From: Ruthenibacterium sp.
Lineage (GTDB): Bacteria > Bacillota > Clostridia > Oscillospirales > Ruminococcaceae
Length of the DNA stretch: 37,795 bases
Direction of reading: 5' to 3'
Assembly: GCA_020025235.1 (NCBI GenBank)
Contig: JAHHSL010000017.1
Span: 1 to 37,795, forward strand
In this document: piece after piece, positions 1 to 7,253 of the stretch
Layout of the letters: every line of letters begins with the position of its first letter
How positions within the stretch are numbered: position 1 is the first letter of the stretch
The notes under the pieces: model-generated
Told to the model about the DNA's origin: nothing
Seen by the model: the letters and a program-made list of their open reading frames with translations, nothing else
Databases searched by the model: none
Translations under genes and position numbers: made by a program

Positions 1-17
1 AGAATAACAAAATGTCA

Positions 18-49
18 GCATCCGGCGCGCACATGAAGCCGCCGGATGC
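18..49. repeat. 10-bp inverted repeat upstream of the methyltransferase pair
   Basis: GCATCCGGCG at 18-27 is exactly complementary to CGCCGGATGC at 40-49, with a 12-nt loop. No T-run follows, so it is a weak terminator candidate; it may belong to the end of an upstream gene or to the 5' region of the methyltransferase unit. One reading frame (from position 3) is open across it to about 149, but nothing recognisable is encoded. Positions 1-97 hold no complete gene. Confidence 0.5.
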
Positions 50-97
50 ATTTACGAAAACAGCAATCCGCAGGAATACGGAAAGGATCTCCCGTTT

Positions 98-1105
98 ATG
101 TCGTATCAGATTTGGAACAGACGCTATACAGGCAGCAAATACAAGCTGACTGATTGGATCTCGGAACTGATTGCCGAACAGTGCAGCGGCACATCGTTCT
201 GCGACCTGTTCGCGGGAACCGGTGTCGTAAGCAGACGGATGCTGGAAACGATGCAGGAAATCCATATCAACGATTTCCTCTTTTCCAACGAAGTGATCTA
301 TCGGGCTTTTTTTGAACAGCAGGACTTTGATGCACAAAAGCTCGGCCTGATCCGGGATGAATATGCTGCGCTCGACGCAAACCGGCTGCCCGAAAATTAT
401 GTTTCGGAAAGCTTCGGCGGGAAATTTTTTTCGCAGAACGATGCGCGGGAAATCGGCTTTATCCGCGAACAGATCGAACAGCGCGGCGGCCTTTGCGAAA
501 AAGAAAAAAACATCCTGCTTGCGTCGCTGCTCTATTCAGCAGATAAGGCGGCAAACACAGTGGGGCATTACGATGCGTACATCAAAGGCAAGGAGATTTT
601 GGATTCATTCGCCTTTGATCTGATCGAGCCATACCGCTGCGAGGAAAAGAAAATCTTCATCACCCGCAGGGATGCAAACGAGCTTGCCAAAGAGCTTCGG
701 TGCGATATCGTGTATATGGATCCGCCCTATAATTCGCGCCAGTACAGCCGGTTTTATCATGTGCTGGAAAACATCACCACATGGAAAAAGCCGGAACTTT
801 ACGGTGTGGCACGCAAGCCGAAGGCAGAAAATATGAGCGAATACTGCAAAACGTCTGCACCGCAGGCGTTTGAAGAACTGGTCGCTTCGCTGGACTGCCG
901 CTATATCGTCGTTTCGTACAACAATACCTATACATCCAAAAGCAGTTCCTCGCGCAATAAGATCACACTGGAGGAGATCCGCGCGGCACTGCAGAAACGG
1001 GGAACGGTTTCGGAGTATGAAAAAGCGCACCCGTACTTCAATGCAGGCAAAACAAATCTTGAAAACCATAAGGAACTGGTTTTCATCACGAAAGTGGGAG
1101 GATAA
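98..1105 (+). CDS. D12-class DNA adenine N6-methyltransferase (first of a pair)
   Basis: Predicted to transfer a methyl group from S-adenosylmethionine to adenine N6 in a specific DNA site. The 335-residue protein has the alpha-group order: an N-terminal RRYTGSKYKL segment (residues 8-17), motif I DLFAGTG (36-42) for the cofactor, a long central target-recognition region, and catalytic motif IV DPPYNSRQY from residue 208. The DPPYNxRQY form reminds me of the halves of type IIS enzymes such as M.FokI (family knowledge, not a search). The ATG at 98 has a GAAAGGA site ten bases upstream. The stop lies 2 nt before the next methyltransferase, so the two are co-transcribed. A cognate endonuclease is not in the window and could lie to the left; an orphan methylase pair is the alternative. 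Confidence 0.88.
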   Translation: MSYQIWNRRYTGSKYKLTDWISELIAEQCSGTSFCDLFAGTGVVSRRMLETMQEIHINDFLFSNEVIYRAFFEQQDFDAQKLGLIRDEYAALDANRLPENYVSESFGGKFFSQNDAREIGFIREQIEQRGGLCEKEKNILLASLLYSADKAANTVGHYDAYIKGKEILDSFAFDLIEPYRCEEKKIFITRRDANELAKELRCDIVYMDPPYNSRQYSRFYHVLENITTWKKPELYGVARKPKAENMSEYCKTSAPQAFEELVASLDCRYIVVSYNNTYTSKSSSSRNKITLEEIRAALQKRGTVSEYEKAHPYFNAGKTNLENHKELVFITKVGG

Positions 1106-1107
1106 AG

Positions 1108-2016
1108 TTGTCGGAAAAAAATCCATACCGAAGATCGCCCCTTTTTTATGTAGGGGATAAATACAAGCTTCTTCCGCAGCTGATGGAATATTTTCCGTCT
1201 GATACAGACCGCTTTATCGAACCATTCTGCGGCGGCGGCAGTGTCTTTTTGAACGTACAGGCACAGCACTATCTGCTGAATGACTGGAATCCGTATCTGA
1301 TCCGCCTGCACCGATTTCTGATGAAGTCGGCGCAGAATCCCGAAAAATTCTGGAAACGGATTCAAAGTGATATTGAAAAATACGGCCTTACCGCAACCTT
1401 CATGGGGCGCGATCTTCCGCCGGAATACCGCAGGCTGTACAAAAAGACGTATTTTTCGGTGTACAATAAGGAAGCCTATCTGCGCATGAGAAATGATTTC
1501 AACGACGATCAAAGCAATATGGAACTTTTGTACCTGCTTTTGATCTATGGCTTCAACCGTATGATCCGCTTCAATGAAAAGGGACAGTTCAATCTTCCGT
1601 GCGGCAATGTCGATTTCAATAAAAACGTCTGTACGGCGCTGAATGACTATTTTGCATATGTGCCCGAAAAGGATATCCGCTTTTCTCATCTGGATTTTGA
1701 CGCCTTTCTGAAAAAGGCAAAGCCGACACCGGATGATTTTGTTTACCTTGATCCGCCGTATCTGATCACGGGCAGTGAATACAATAAAAAGTGGAAAGAG
1801 GACAGCGAGATGCGCCTGTTGAAGTGCATGGATAGGCTGGACAGCAACCATGTGCGCTTTGCGGTGTCCAATGTGATCCGGTATGAAGACAGACACAATG
1901 AAATCTTCCGCCAATGGGCGGAAAATTACAAAGTGGTGCCGATCGAAAGCAATTACATCAACTACCACAACAACAAAAAGAAAAATATGACAGAAGTTCT
2001 GGTGAAAAACTTCTGA
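1108..2016 (+). CDS. Dam/DpnM-like DNA adenine N6-methyltransferase (second of a pair)
   Basis: A second SAM-dependent adenine methyltransferase of the D12 (Dam/DpnM) family, 302 residues. Visible elements are the N-terminal FYVGDKYKLLPQL (13-25), motif I EPFCGGGSVF (38-47), an LxxLxIYGFNRMIRFNxxGQFNLPCG stretch like the DpnM recognition domain, motif IV DPPY (215-218), and a C-terminal NKKKNMTEVLVKNF resembling the end of Dam proteins. The start is TTG at 1108 with GGGAGG at 1095-1100, seven bases upstream. Sequence similarity to its upstream neighbour is low outside the motifs, so this is not a simple duplication. Two different adenine methylases in tandem are expected where a restriction enzyme recognises an asymmetric site and each strand needs its own methylase; that assignment is inference. 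Confidence 0.88.
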   Translation: MSEKNPYRRSPLFYVGDKYKLLPQLMEYFPSDTDRFIEPFCGGGSVFLNVQAQHYLLNDWNPYLIRLHRFLMKSAQNPEKFWKRIQSDIEKYGLTATFMGRDLPPEYRRLYKKTYFSVYNKEAYLRMRNDFNDDQSNMELLYLLLIYGFNRMIRFNEKGQFNLPCGNVDFNKNVCTALNDYFAYVPEKDIRFSHLDFDAFLKKAKPTPDDFVYLDPPYLITGSEYNKKWKEDSEMRLLKCMDRLDSNHVRFAVSNVIRYEDRHNEIFRQWAENYKVVPIESNYINYHNNKKKNMTEVLVKNF

Positions 2017-2018
2017 TG

Positions 2019-2057
2019 GAAAAAGGCTGCCTTCCCGGACGGAAAGCAGCCTTTTCG
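2019..2057. terminator. Bidirectional rho-independent terminator
   Basis: AAAAGGCTGC (2021-2030) pairs with GCAGCCTTTT (2046-2055) around a 15-nt loop. The stem ends in A and T runs on both sides, so it can serve the plus-strand methyltransferases and the converging minus-strand transporter gene, whose stop is at 2074. Confidence 0.8.
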
Positions 2058-2073
2058 ATTTTGCTGATATATT

Positions 2074-3465
2074 TTACCCGATGCCCTGAAAGACAGCACC
2101 GGCAATCAGTGCGACGATTGCAAGCGGGACGTATAAATATCGTCCAAGCAGTACGACCCATCCGCCGACCGGCTTGCTGCGTCCGGTATTGACTGCCGAA
2201 AGGGCAGTTTCTTTTTTGCAGACACAGAAGAACATAAAGCCCGCAAGGGCGGCGCCAAGGGGGCAGATGTAGATCGAAACCGCATCCATCCACGGGCCGG
2301 TGATGCCCTGAATGGCGATTGCCGTGACGCAGCCGAGCGTGCCGATCAGCAGACACGCGAAAAGACGGTTCAGCTTGAAAACCTCCTGCAGTGTGGCAAC
2401 GGGCGCTTCGTACAGATTGACAAGGGAGCTGAGCCCCGCAAACAAAACGCAGATAAAGAAAATCATGCCGACAATGCGCCCGCCCGGCATGCCGTTAAAG
2501 ATGTTGACAAGCCAGATGAACATCAGGCCGGGGCCGCCGCGGCTCAGATCCCCGCCGCCGGAGGCCATGGCGGGAAGAATGACAAACGCGGCCAGCAGTG
2601 CGGCAATGGTGTCAAACAGTGCGACGCGGCACGCGGAATAAACAAGATCCTCATCCTTGGAAAGATACGAGCCGTAGATCACACTGCCGTTCCCGGCGAC
2701 AGAAAGCGAGAAAAAGGCCTGACCGAACGCGAAGATCCACAGCTTCGGGTCTTTCAGCCCGGCGGGGTTCAGCGCAAAAATATAGCGGTAGCCTTCACCG
2801 GAACCGGGCAGCAGGGAAACATACACTGCAAGCCCCAAAAGCAGCAGGAACAAAGCGGGCATCATGAATTTGTTAACCTTTTCAATGCCGGAGCTGATGC
2901 CGAAAATCATGATCACGATGCCGACAGCAAGCCCTACGGTGAGCCAGAAGGTGTTCCCAAGCCCGCCCTGCATAACGGTGGAAACGCTCTGCGCAAGCGA
3001 AGCAGTTTCCGGTGCGGTGCGGCTGAAGGTTTCGATAATGGCATTCTGATCGGTTCCAAGGCCGTACAGGCTGCCGGAAATGCCCATAAAGGTATATTTG
3101 AAGATCCAGCCGACCACCACCGTATAGCCGATGGCAAGCGCCAGCGAACCGGCGACGGGCAGAATACCGATCACACGCCCGGAATTTTTGCTGCCGCGTG
3201 CCTCGGTGCATTTGCCGAACGCGCCGATCGGGCCGAAGCCTGTCATGCGCCCGAGCGCAAATTCACCCAGTACGCCGGAAAGGGCGATGATGACGACGAA
3301 AAGAAAATACGGCAGCAGGAAGGTAAGCCCGCCCCACTGGGAAACCATGATCGGAAAACGCCAGATGTTTCCCATCCCGACAGCAGATCCGATGCATGCC
3401 AGGATGAATCCTCCTCTTGTCCGAAACATATCGCGCTGCTTGAGAGCGGTTTCTTTACATTCCAT
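2074..3465 (-). CDS. Neurotransmitter:sodium symporter (NSS/SNF) family transporter
   Basis: Predicted Na+-coupled importer of an amino acid or related compound in the cytoplasmic membrane, built on the LeuT fold. The first transmembrane segment carries the family signature GSAVGMGNIWRFP (about residues 26-38) with the unwound glycine-rich stretch, followed by GGLTFLLPYFLF. The 463-residue length and about 11-12 hydrophobic segments fit bacterial members such as LeuT, TnaT and MhsT. The substrate cannot be read from the sequence. The ATG at 3465 has AAAGGAG six bases upstream. It is a single-gene unit with its own promoter and converges on the methyltransferase pair. Confidence 0.93.
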   Translation of the reverse strand: MECKETALKQRDMFRTRGGFILACIGSAVGMGNIWRFPIMVSQWGGLTFLLPYFLFVVIIALSGVLGEFALGRMTGFGPIGAFGKCTEARGSKNSGRVIGILPVAGSLALAIGYTVVVGWIFKYTFMGISGSLYGLGTDQNAIIETFSRTAPETASLAQSVSTVMQGGLGNTFWLTVGLAVGIVIMIFGISSGIEKVNKFMMPALFLLLLGLAVYVSLLPGSGEGYRYIFALNPAGLKDPKLWIFAFGQAFFSLSVAGNGSVIYGSYLSKDEDLVYSACRVALFDTIAALLAAFVILPAMASGGGDLSRGGPGLMFIWLVNIFNGMPGGRIVGMIFFICVLFAGLSSLVNLYEAPVATLQEVFKLNRLFACLLIGTLGCVTAIAIQGITGPWMDAVSIYICPLGAALAGFMFFCVCKKETALSAVNTGRSKPVGGWVVLLGRYLYVPLAIVALIAGAVFQGIG

Positions 3466-3587
3466 AGCGTTCTCCTTTCTTCCTTTCTAGATAGAGCCTA
3501 AAACCGGTGCAGAGCACTCCGGGGAAAATCATGTGGACTGCGCTTTTTCAGAAAAAAACAGCGGCCCGTTTTTTGATTTTTAAAGCT

Positions 3588-3616
3588 ATCATAGCACAGG
3601 AGAAAGACAGATACAA
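3588..3616 (-). promoter_or_regulatory. Sigma-A-type promoter of the NSS transporter
   Basis: On the minus strand, TTGTAT (3616-3611) and TATGAT (3593-3588) are separated by 17 nt. It reads towards the transporter start at 3465, leaving a leader of about 115 nt. The region also separates the transporter from the end of the LysR gene. Confidence 0.6.
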
Positions 3617-3686
3617 CAAAATAATTTCTTTTTTTCTTTTTTGTAAACATTGAGGAAACGCGCCGTTCGGCATAAGACGCATTGGG

Positions 3687-4586
3687 TCAAAAAGTCGGCT
3701 CCAGATCATCCCGAAAGCTGCGGCAGATCTGCAGAAAATTCTTTGCGGAATCGGTAAGAAATTTATCCTTGTGATACAGGATGCAGAACCTGCGGGAAAA
3801 ATCCATGCCGGAAACGCGGATATTATGGACAAGCCCCTGACGAATCGGCGCCTGAACCATGCGGTACGGCAGCACGGCGATGCCAAGCCCGCTGATGACG
3901 GCGTTCACCAGTGCGGCGGTGCTGGTTGCCTCCCAGATCGGTGATACCGAAAATCCCGCGTCGGCTGCGGCTTTATCGAACACCTCGCGCGTGCCGCTGT
4001 CGCTTTCCCGCAGAAGAAACGGCTGACGGCGGAATTCTTCGATCGAAATTTCAGCGCCGGAGGGAAAGGAACCTTCCGCAGGGCAGATGACCGTCAAATG
4101 GTCGTCCATATATTCTTCGGCAATGAAATCCGGCGAATGGGGAATCCCTTCCACAAGGCCGAAGTCCAGTTCGTTTTCCCGAATCCCGGATTCGATGCGG
4201 TCTGTGGAGCCGATCGAAACCTTCACCTGTGTATCCGGGTAAAGCCGGTAGAATTCCTTGACGTATCCCGGCAGGAACTGCGAACCTATGGTGACGCTTG
4301 CACCCACACGCAGGACACCGAACGAATCCCAGTTGCGAAGCTCGCGCTCCATATCGTCGAACAGGCCGCAGATGCGAAGCGCGTATTCCTGAAAGCGCTG
4401 TCCCACGGGCGTGATTTTCAGCTTTTTGCCCATGCGCTCGAAAAGATGCACTCCGTAATACTGTTCCAGCTCCTTTAATGCAAGGCTGACGGCCGGCTGT
4501 GTCATGTGTTCGGCCTGTGCGGCGCGGGTGGTGTTGCAGTCGTGGCTGCAGACAGATAAAAAAAGCTTCATATGCCGAAGCGTCAT
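3687..4586 (-). CDS. LysR-family transcriptional regulator (CysL/CysB-like)
   Basis: DNA-binding regulator of 299 residues. The N-terminal winged helix-turn-helix covers about residues 1-60 (MTLRHMKLFLSV, then AEHMTQPAVSLALKELE, LFERMGKKLKITPVG), followed by a linker helix and a periplasmic-binding-like effector domain from about residue 90 (GVLRVGASVTIGSQFLPG). The overall flavour is that of LysR proteins tied to sulfur metabolism, a weak judgement. It is divergent from the chromate-transporter pair, with 116 nt between them holding palindromes, so it most likely controls that pair and itself. The ATG at 4586 has AAGGAGG seven bases upstream. The effector is unknown; sulfate- or cysteine-related molecules are plausible. 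Confidence 0.92.
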   Translation of the reverse strand: MTLRHMKLFLSVCSHDCNTTRAAQAEHMTQPAVSLALKELEQYYGVHLFERMGKKLKITPVGQRFQEYALRICGLFDDMERELRNWDSFGVLRVGASVTIGSQFLPGYVKEFYRLYPDTQVKVSIGSTDRIESGIRENELDFGLVEGIPHSPDFIAEEYMDDHLTVICPAEGSFPSGAEISIEEFRRQPFLLRESDSGTREVFDKAAADAGFSVSPIWEATSTAALVNAVISGLGIAVLPYRMVQAPIRQGLVHNIRVSGMDFSRRFCILYHKDKFLTDSAKNFLQICRSFRDDLEPTF

Positions 4587-4702
4587 GCAAAAGCCTCCTT
4601 ATATCAAAATACTTATAGTAACTATATTATTATATTATTTTACTTATAAACAGGCAAGGGGTATAATGCTAAAGGTATAGAAAAGAAAGGAAGCTGAAGA
4701 TT
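4587..4702. promoter_or_regulatory. Divergent promoter and likely LysR operator
   Basis: This AT-rich spacer contains ATAGTAACTAT (4615-4625), a palindrome fitting the LysR T-N11-A style, and two direct copies of CTTATA at 4612 and 4644. A TATAAT at 4662-4667 with a poor -35 (TTTACT, 4639-4644) faces the transporter pair, consistent with an activator-dependent promoter. Binding is inferred. Confidence 0.5.
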
Positions 4703-5272
4703 TTGGGTAAAACAGAAAAATTCAAAAAATTATTCTTCTCAACATTTCAGATCAGCGCCTGCACGTTCGGCGGCGGATTTGTCATTATTCCGCTTCTGCG
4801 GAAAAAATTTGTTGAGGAACTGGGCTGGATCGAGGAGCAGGAAATGCTCGATCTGACGGCAATCGCGCAGTCCTCTCCGGGGGCAATCGCGGTCAACGCT
4901 TCGATCCTGGTGGGATACCGCGTTGCAGGTTTTCCGGGCGCACTTGTCACGATTTTCGGCACGATCCTGCCGCCGTTCCTGATTATTTCGATCATTTCGC
5001 TTTTTTATAAGGCATTCCGCGACAATGTTTATGTCAGTATGGCGATGACCGGCATGCTGGCGGGCGTCACGGCTGTTATATTTGATGTTGTTTATACAAT
5101 GGGTAAAAACATTTTCAAGCAAAAGCGGGTTCTGCCGGTGCTTGTGCTGGCGGGTTCTTTTATCGCAACGTATTTCTTTAAGGTGAATATCGTGTGGATC
5201 ATTCTGGTCTGCGCCATTGTCGGTATGGCAGATACGCTGTATACGGAAAAGAAGAAAAAGGAGGCAAAATAA
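4703..5272 (+). CDS. Chromate transporter family protein, first half (short-chain CHR)
   Basis: Membrane protein of 189 residues, one of two half-size CHR subunits. It has FTFGGGFVIIPLL-type motifs: CTFGGGFVIIPLLRKKF near residue 20, then AIAQSSPGAIAVNASILVGYRVAGFPGAL, the conserved PGP/PGA-containing core, and about five to six membrane segments. Short-chain CHR proteins are encoded as adjacent pairs in Firmicutes and move chromate or possibly other oxyanions; export versus uptake is not settled by sequence. The start is TTG at 4703 with AAAGGAAG about ten bases upstream; no earlier ATG fits. Its stop overlaps the next start in TAATG. Confidence 0.88.
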   Translation: MGKTEKFKKLFFSTFQISACTFGGGFVIIPLLRKKFVEELGWIEEQEMLDLTAIAQSSPGAIAVNASILVGYRVAGFPGALVTIFGTILPPFLIISIISLFYKAFRDNVYVSMAMTGMLAGVTAVIFDVVYTMGKNIFKQKRVLPVLVLAGSFIATYFFKVNIVWIILVCAIVGMADTLYTEKKKKEAK

Positions 5273-5832
5273 TGCTGCTGCAACTGTTTTTCAGCTTTTT
5301 CCAGATCGGACTTTTCAGTATCGGCGGCGGGTACGCGGCAATGCCCCTGATTCAGGAGCAGGTGGTGGATCTGCATAACTGGCTTACCATGACGCAGTTT
5401 GCGGATATCATGACGATCGCGGAGATGACGCCCGGCCCGATCGCGATCAACTCGGCCACGTTCGTCGGCATCCAGATCGCCGGCATCCCCGGTGCACTTG
5501 TTGCAACCTTCGGCTGCATCCTGCCTTCGTGCGTGATCGTCCTGACGCTTGCATATGTGTATTACCGCTTCCGCGGGCTGAACGTGGTGCAGGGCGTTCT
5601 GGCAGGCCTTCGTCCGGCGGTGGTTGCGATGATCGCTTCGGCGGGCATTTCGCTTTTCAGCATGACGCTGTACGGACAGCGCAGCTTTCCGGCAGACCTT
5701 ACCGGCCTGAACGTGATTTCGCTTTTGATTTTTGCCGTCGGATTTTTCATCCTGCGCAAATGGAAGGTAAGCCCGATCGCGGTTATGATGGGCTCGGGTG
5801 CTGCGGGCATCATTCTTTCCCTGCTGTTCTGA
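5272..5832 (+). CDS. Chromate transporter family protein, second half (short-chain CHR)
   Basis: Partner subunit of 186 residues. It begins MLLQLFFSFFQIGLFSIGGGYAAMPL and contains the CHR core EMTPGPIAINSATFVG and GIPGALVATFGCILPS, then further membrane helices. The ATG at 5272 overlaps the upstream TAA by one base and has AGGAGG at 5259-5264, seven bases upstream. An in-frame extension to 5194 exists, but the family N terminus and the ribosome site support 5272. The two halves probably form a heterodimer equivalent to one full-length ChrA. Regulation by the divergent LysR protein is likely. Confidence 0.9.
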   Translation: MLLQLFFSFFQIGLFSIGGGYAAMPLIQEQVVDLHNWLTMTQFADIMTIAEMTPGPIAINSATFVGIQIAGIPGALVATFGCILPSCVIVLTLAYVYYRFRGLNVVQGVLAGLRPAVVAMIASAGISLFSMTLYGQRSFPADLTGLNVISLLIFAVGFFILRKWKVSPIAVMMGSGAAGIILSLLF

Positions 5833-5836
5833 GCGG

Positions 5837-5865
5837 TTGTATCCAAACCGATTCCCTGATATAAT
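5837..5865 (+). promoter_or_regulatory. Sigma-A-type promoter of the radical SAM gene
   Basis: TTGTAT (5837-5842) and TATAAT (5860-5865) with a 17-nt spacer. It starts within five bases of the chromate-transporter stop, so the radical SAM gene has its own promoter and a very short leader. Confidence 0.65.
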
Positions 5866-5889
5866 CGAATAAGAAAGAAGGGATTGTGC

Positions 5890-7008
5890 TTGCTGTACAC
5901 CAGCGTGATGATAAAGCCGGCATCGGGAAACTGCAATATGCGCTGTAAGTATTGTTTTTACTACGATGAAATGGCGAACCGGGAACAGGGCCTTTACGGC
6001 TATATGTCGGAAGAAACACTGCAGAATGTGATCCGCAAAACCATGCTTCGCACGGAACGGCAGATCACTTATGCGTTTCAGGGCGGGGAACCGACCCTGC
6101 GCGGGCTTGATTTTTTCCGCAAAGTGATCGAACTGGAACAAAAATACAACCGTAATCATATTGCAGTGGCAAATGCCCTGCAAACGAACGGCTATGCGCT
6201 CAACGAAGAATGGTGCCGCTTTTTGAAGGAAAATAATTTCCTTGTCGGCGTATCGGTGGATGGAACGAAAGAGCTGCACGACCGCTACCGTCATTCGGCA
6301 GGCGGGCACAAGCCGACCTATGATGTGGTGCGGGAAAATATCCGTCTGCTGGAAAAATACGGCGTGGAGTATAATATCCTGACGGTCATCACCGAGGATA
6401 TGGCAGACAGCGCAAAGCAGATTTATGAAAGCTATGCGCGCAACGGCTGGGATTTCCAGCAGTATATCGAATGTCTCGACCCTCTGGGACAGGCGGTCTG
6501 TCACAGCCCGTACTCCCTGCAGGCAGAATCCTACGGACGTTTTTTGACAGAACTGTTCGATCTGTGGTACCGCGATCTGAAAAAAGGCAGACAGCCGTAT
6601 ATCCGCCGGTTTGAAAACTATATCGGCATTCTGGCAGGCTACCCGCCGGAATCGTGCGAACAGCGCGGTGAATGCGGCGTTCAGCTGGTGGTGGAAGCGG
6701 ATGGCAGTGTATATCCGTGCGATTTCTATGTTCTGGATGAATACCGCCTTGGAAATTTCAACACAGACCGTCTGCCGCAAATGGATGAAAAGCGGGAAGA
6801 AATCGGCTTTGTAGAGCGCTCGCGCAAAATTGCGTCCAAGTGCAAAAGCTGCCCGTATTTTGCCCTGTGCCGCAACGGCTGTCAGCGAAGCCGGGAATAC
6901 CTGCCCGAAGAAGATGCGTACATCAACCGCTTCTGTGAAGGGTATCAGTATTTCTTCGATCACTGCATCGACCGCATGCGTGAGGTCGCGGCAAATCTGC
7001 CGAAATAA
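5890..7008 (+). CDS. Anaerobic sulfatase-maturating enzyme (radical SAM/SPASM, anSME)
   Basis: Converts the active-site Cys or Ser of sulfatases to formylglycine using S-adenosylmethionine and three [4Fe-4S] clusters, in the anaerobic cytoplasm. The 372-residue product opens LYTSVMIKPASGNCNMRCKYCFYYDE: the CxxxCxYC radical SAM triad is clear, and IKPAS before it is typical of the family. AFQGGEPT follows, and the SPASM part has CGVQLVVEADGSVYPCDFYVLDE, then CKSCPYFALCRNGC and a late FC. I place the start at TTG 5890, seven bases after AGAAGGG; an upstream in-frame TTG at 5884 would sit on the ribosome site. No sulfatase is in the window, so it acts on one encoded elsewhere; mucin desulfation would fit the nearby GH101 gene. 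Confidence 0.9.
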   Translation: MLYTSVMIKPASGNCNMRCKYCFYYDEMANREQGLYGYMSEETLQNVIRKTMLRTERQITYAFQGGEPTLRGLDFFRKVIELEQKYNRNHIAVANALQTNGYALNEEWCRFLKENNFLVGVSVDGTKELHDRYRHSAGGHKPTYDVVRENIRLLEKYGVEYNILTVITEDMADSAKQIYESYARNGWDFQQYIECLDPLGQAVCHSPYSLQAESYGRFLTELFDLWYRDLKKGRQPYIRRFENYIGILAGYPPESCEQRGECGVQLVVEADGSVYPCDFYVLDEYRLGNFNTDRLPQMDEKREEIGFVERSRKIASKCKSCPYFALCRNGCQRSREYLPEEDAYINRFCEGYQYFFDHCIDRMREVAANLPK

Positions 7009-7009
7009 A

Positions 7010-7044
7010 AACGCCCTGCCGCCGGAAGGCAAAAGCAGGACGTT
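7010..7044 (+). terminator. Weak hairpin after the radical SAM gene
   Basis: AACGCCCTGC (7010-7019) pairs with GCAGGACGTT (7035-7044) with one C-A mismatch, directly after the stop codon. The tail is only modestly T-rich. Confidence 0.5.
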
Positions 7045-7063
7045 CTTCAAAAACACAAAGCGG

Positions 7064-7125
7064 GCGGGATGCTTCCCGATGCCGAAACTGCGTTTATCGC
7101 AGACGGCGGGGAGCATCCCGCTTTT
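7064..7125. repeat. Long nested hairpin between convergent genes
   Basis: A 14-bp arm (7064-7077 with 7108-7121, one G-T wobble) continues inward through GCCG/CGGC (7081-7084 with 7104-7107) and CTGCG/CGCAG (7088-7092 with 7098-7102), closed by a 5-nt loop. TTTT follows at 7122, and the minus strand also reaches a T-rich tract, so it can act as a bidirectional terminator for the converging radical SAM and FliB-like genes. Confidence 0.6.
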
Positions 7126-7144
7126 GAATGGAACAAGAAAATCG

Positions 7145-7176
7145 ACGGCGCGGCCTTTCGGGGCTGCGCCGTTTTT
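7145..7176 (+). terminator. Rho-independent terminator
   Basis: ACGGCGCGGCC (7145-7155) pairs with GGCTGCGCCGT (7162-7172), with one wobble, and is followed by TTTTT. It is the best plus-strand terminator in the 7009-7253 spacer, which otherwise holds no gene. Confidence 0.75.
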
Positions 7177-7253
7177 GCGTGCGCTGCCGGACAGAAAGCA
7201 GCAGCAGAAAACAGAAAGGGCGGCAGAACGGAACAAGCGGACGCGCCGCAGGC

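Noticed and set aside
18..49. GGATG/CATCC words in the hairpin before the FokI-like methylase as a hint of its target
   Set aside because: A five-base word match is expected by chance, and nothing in the sequence fixes the recognition site.
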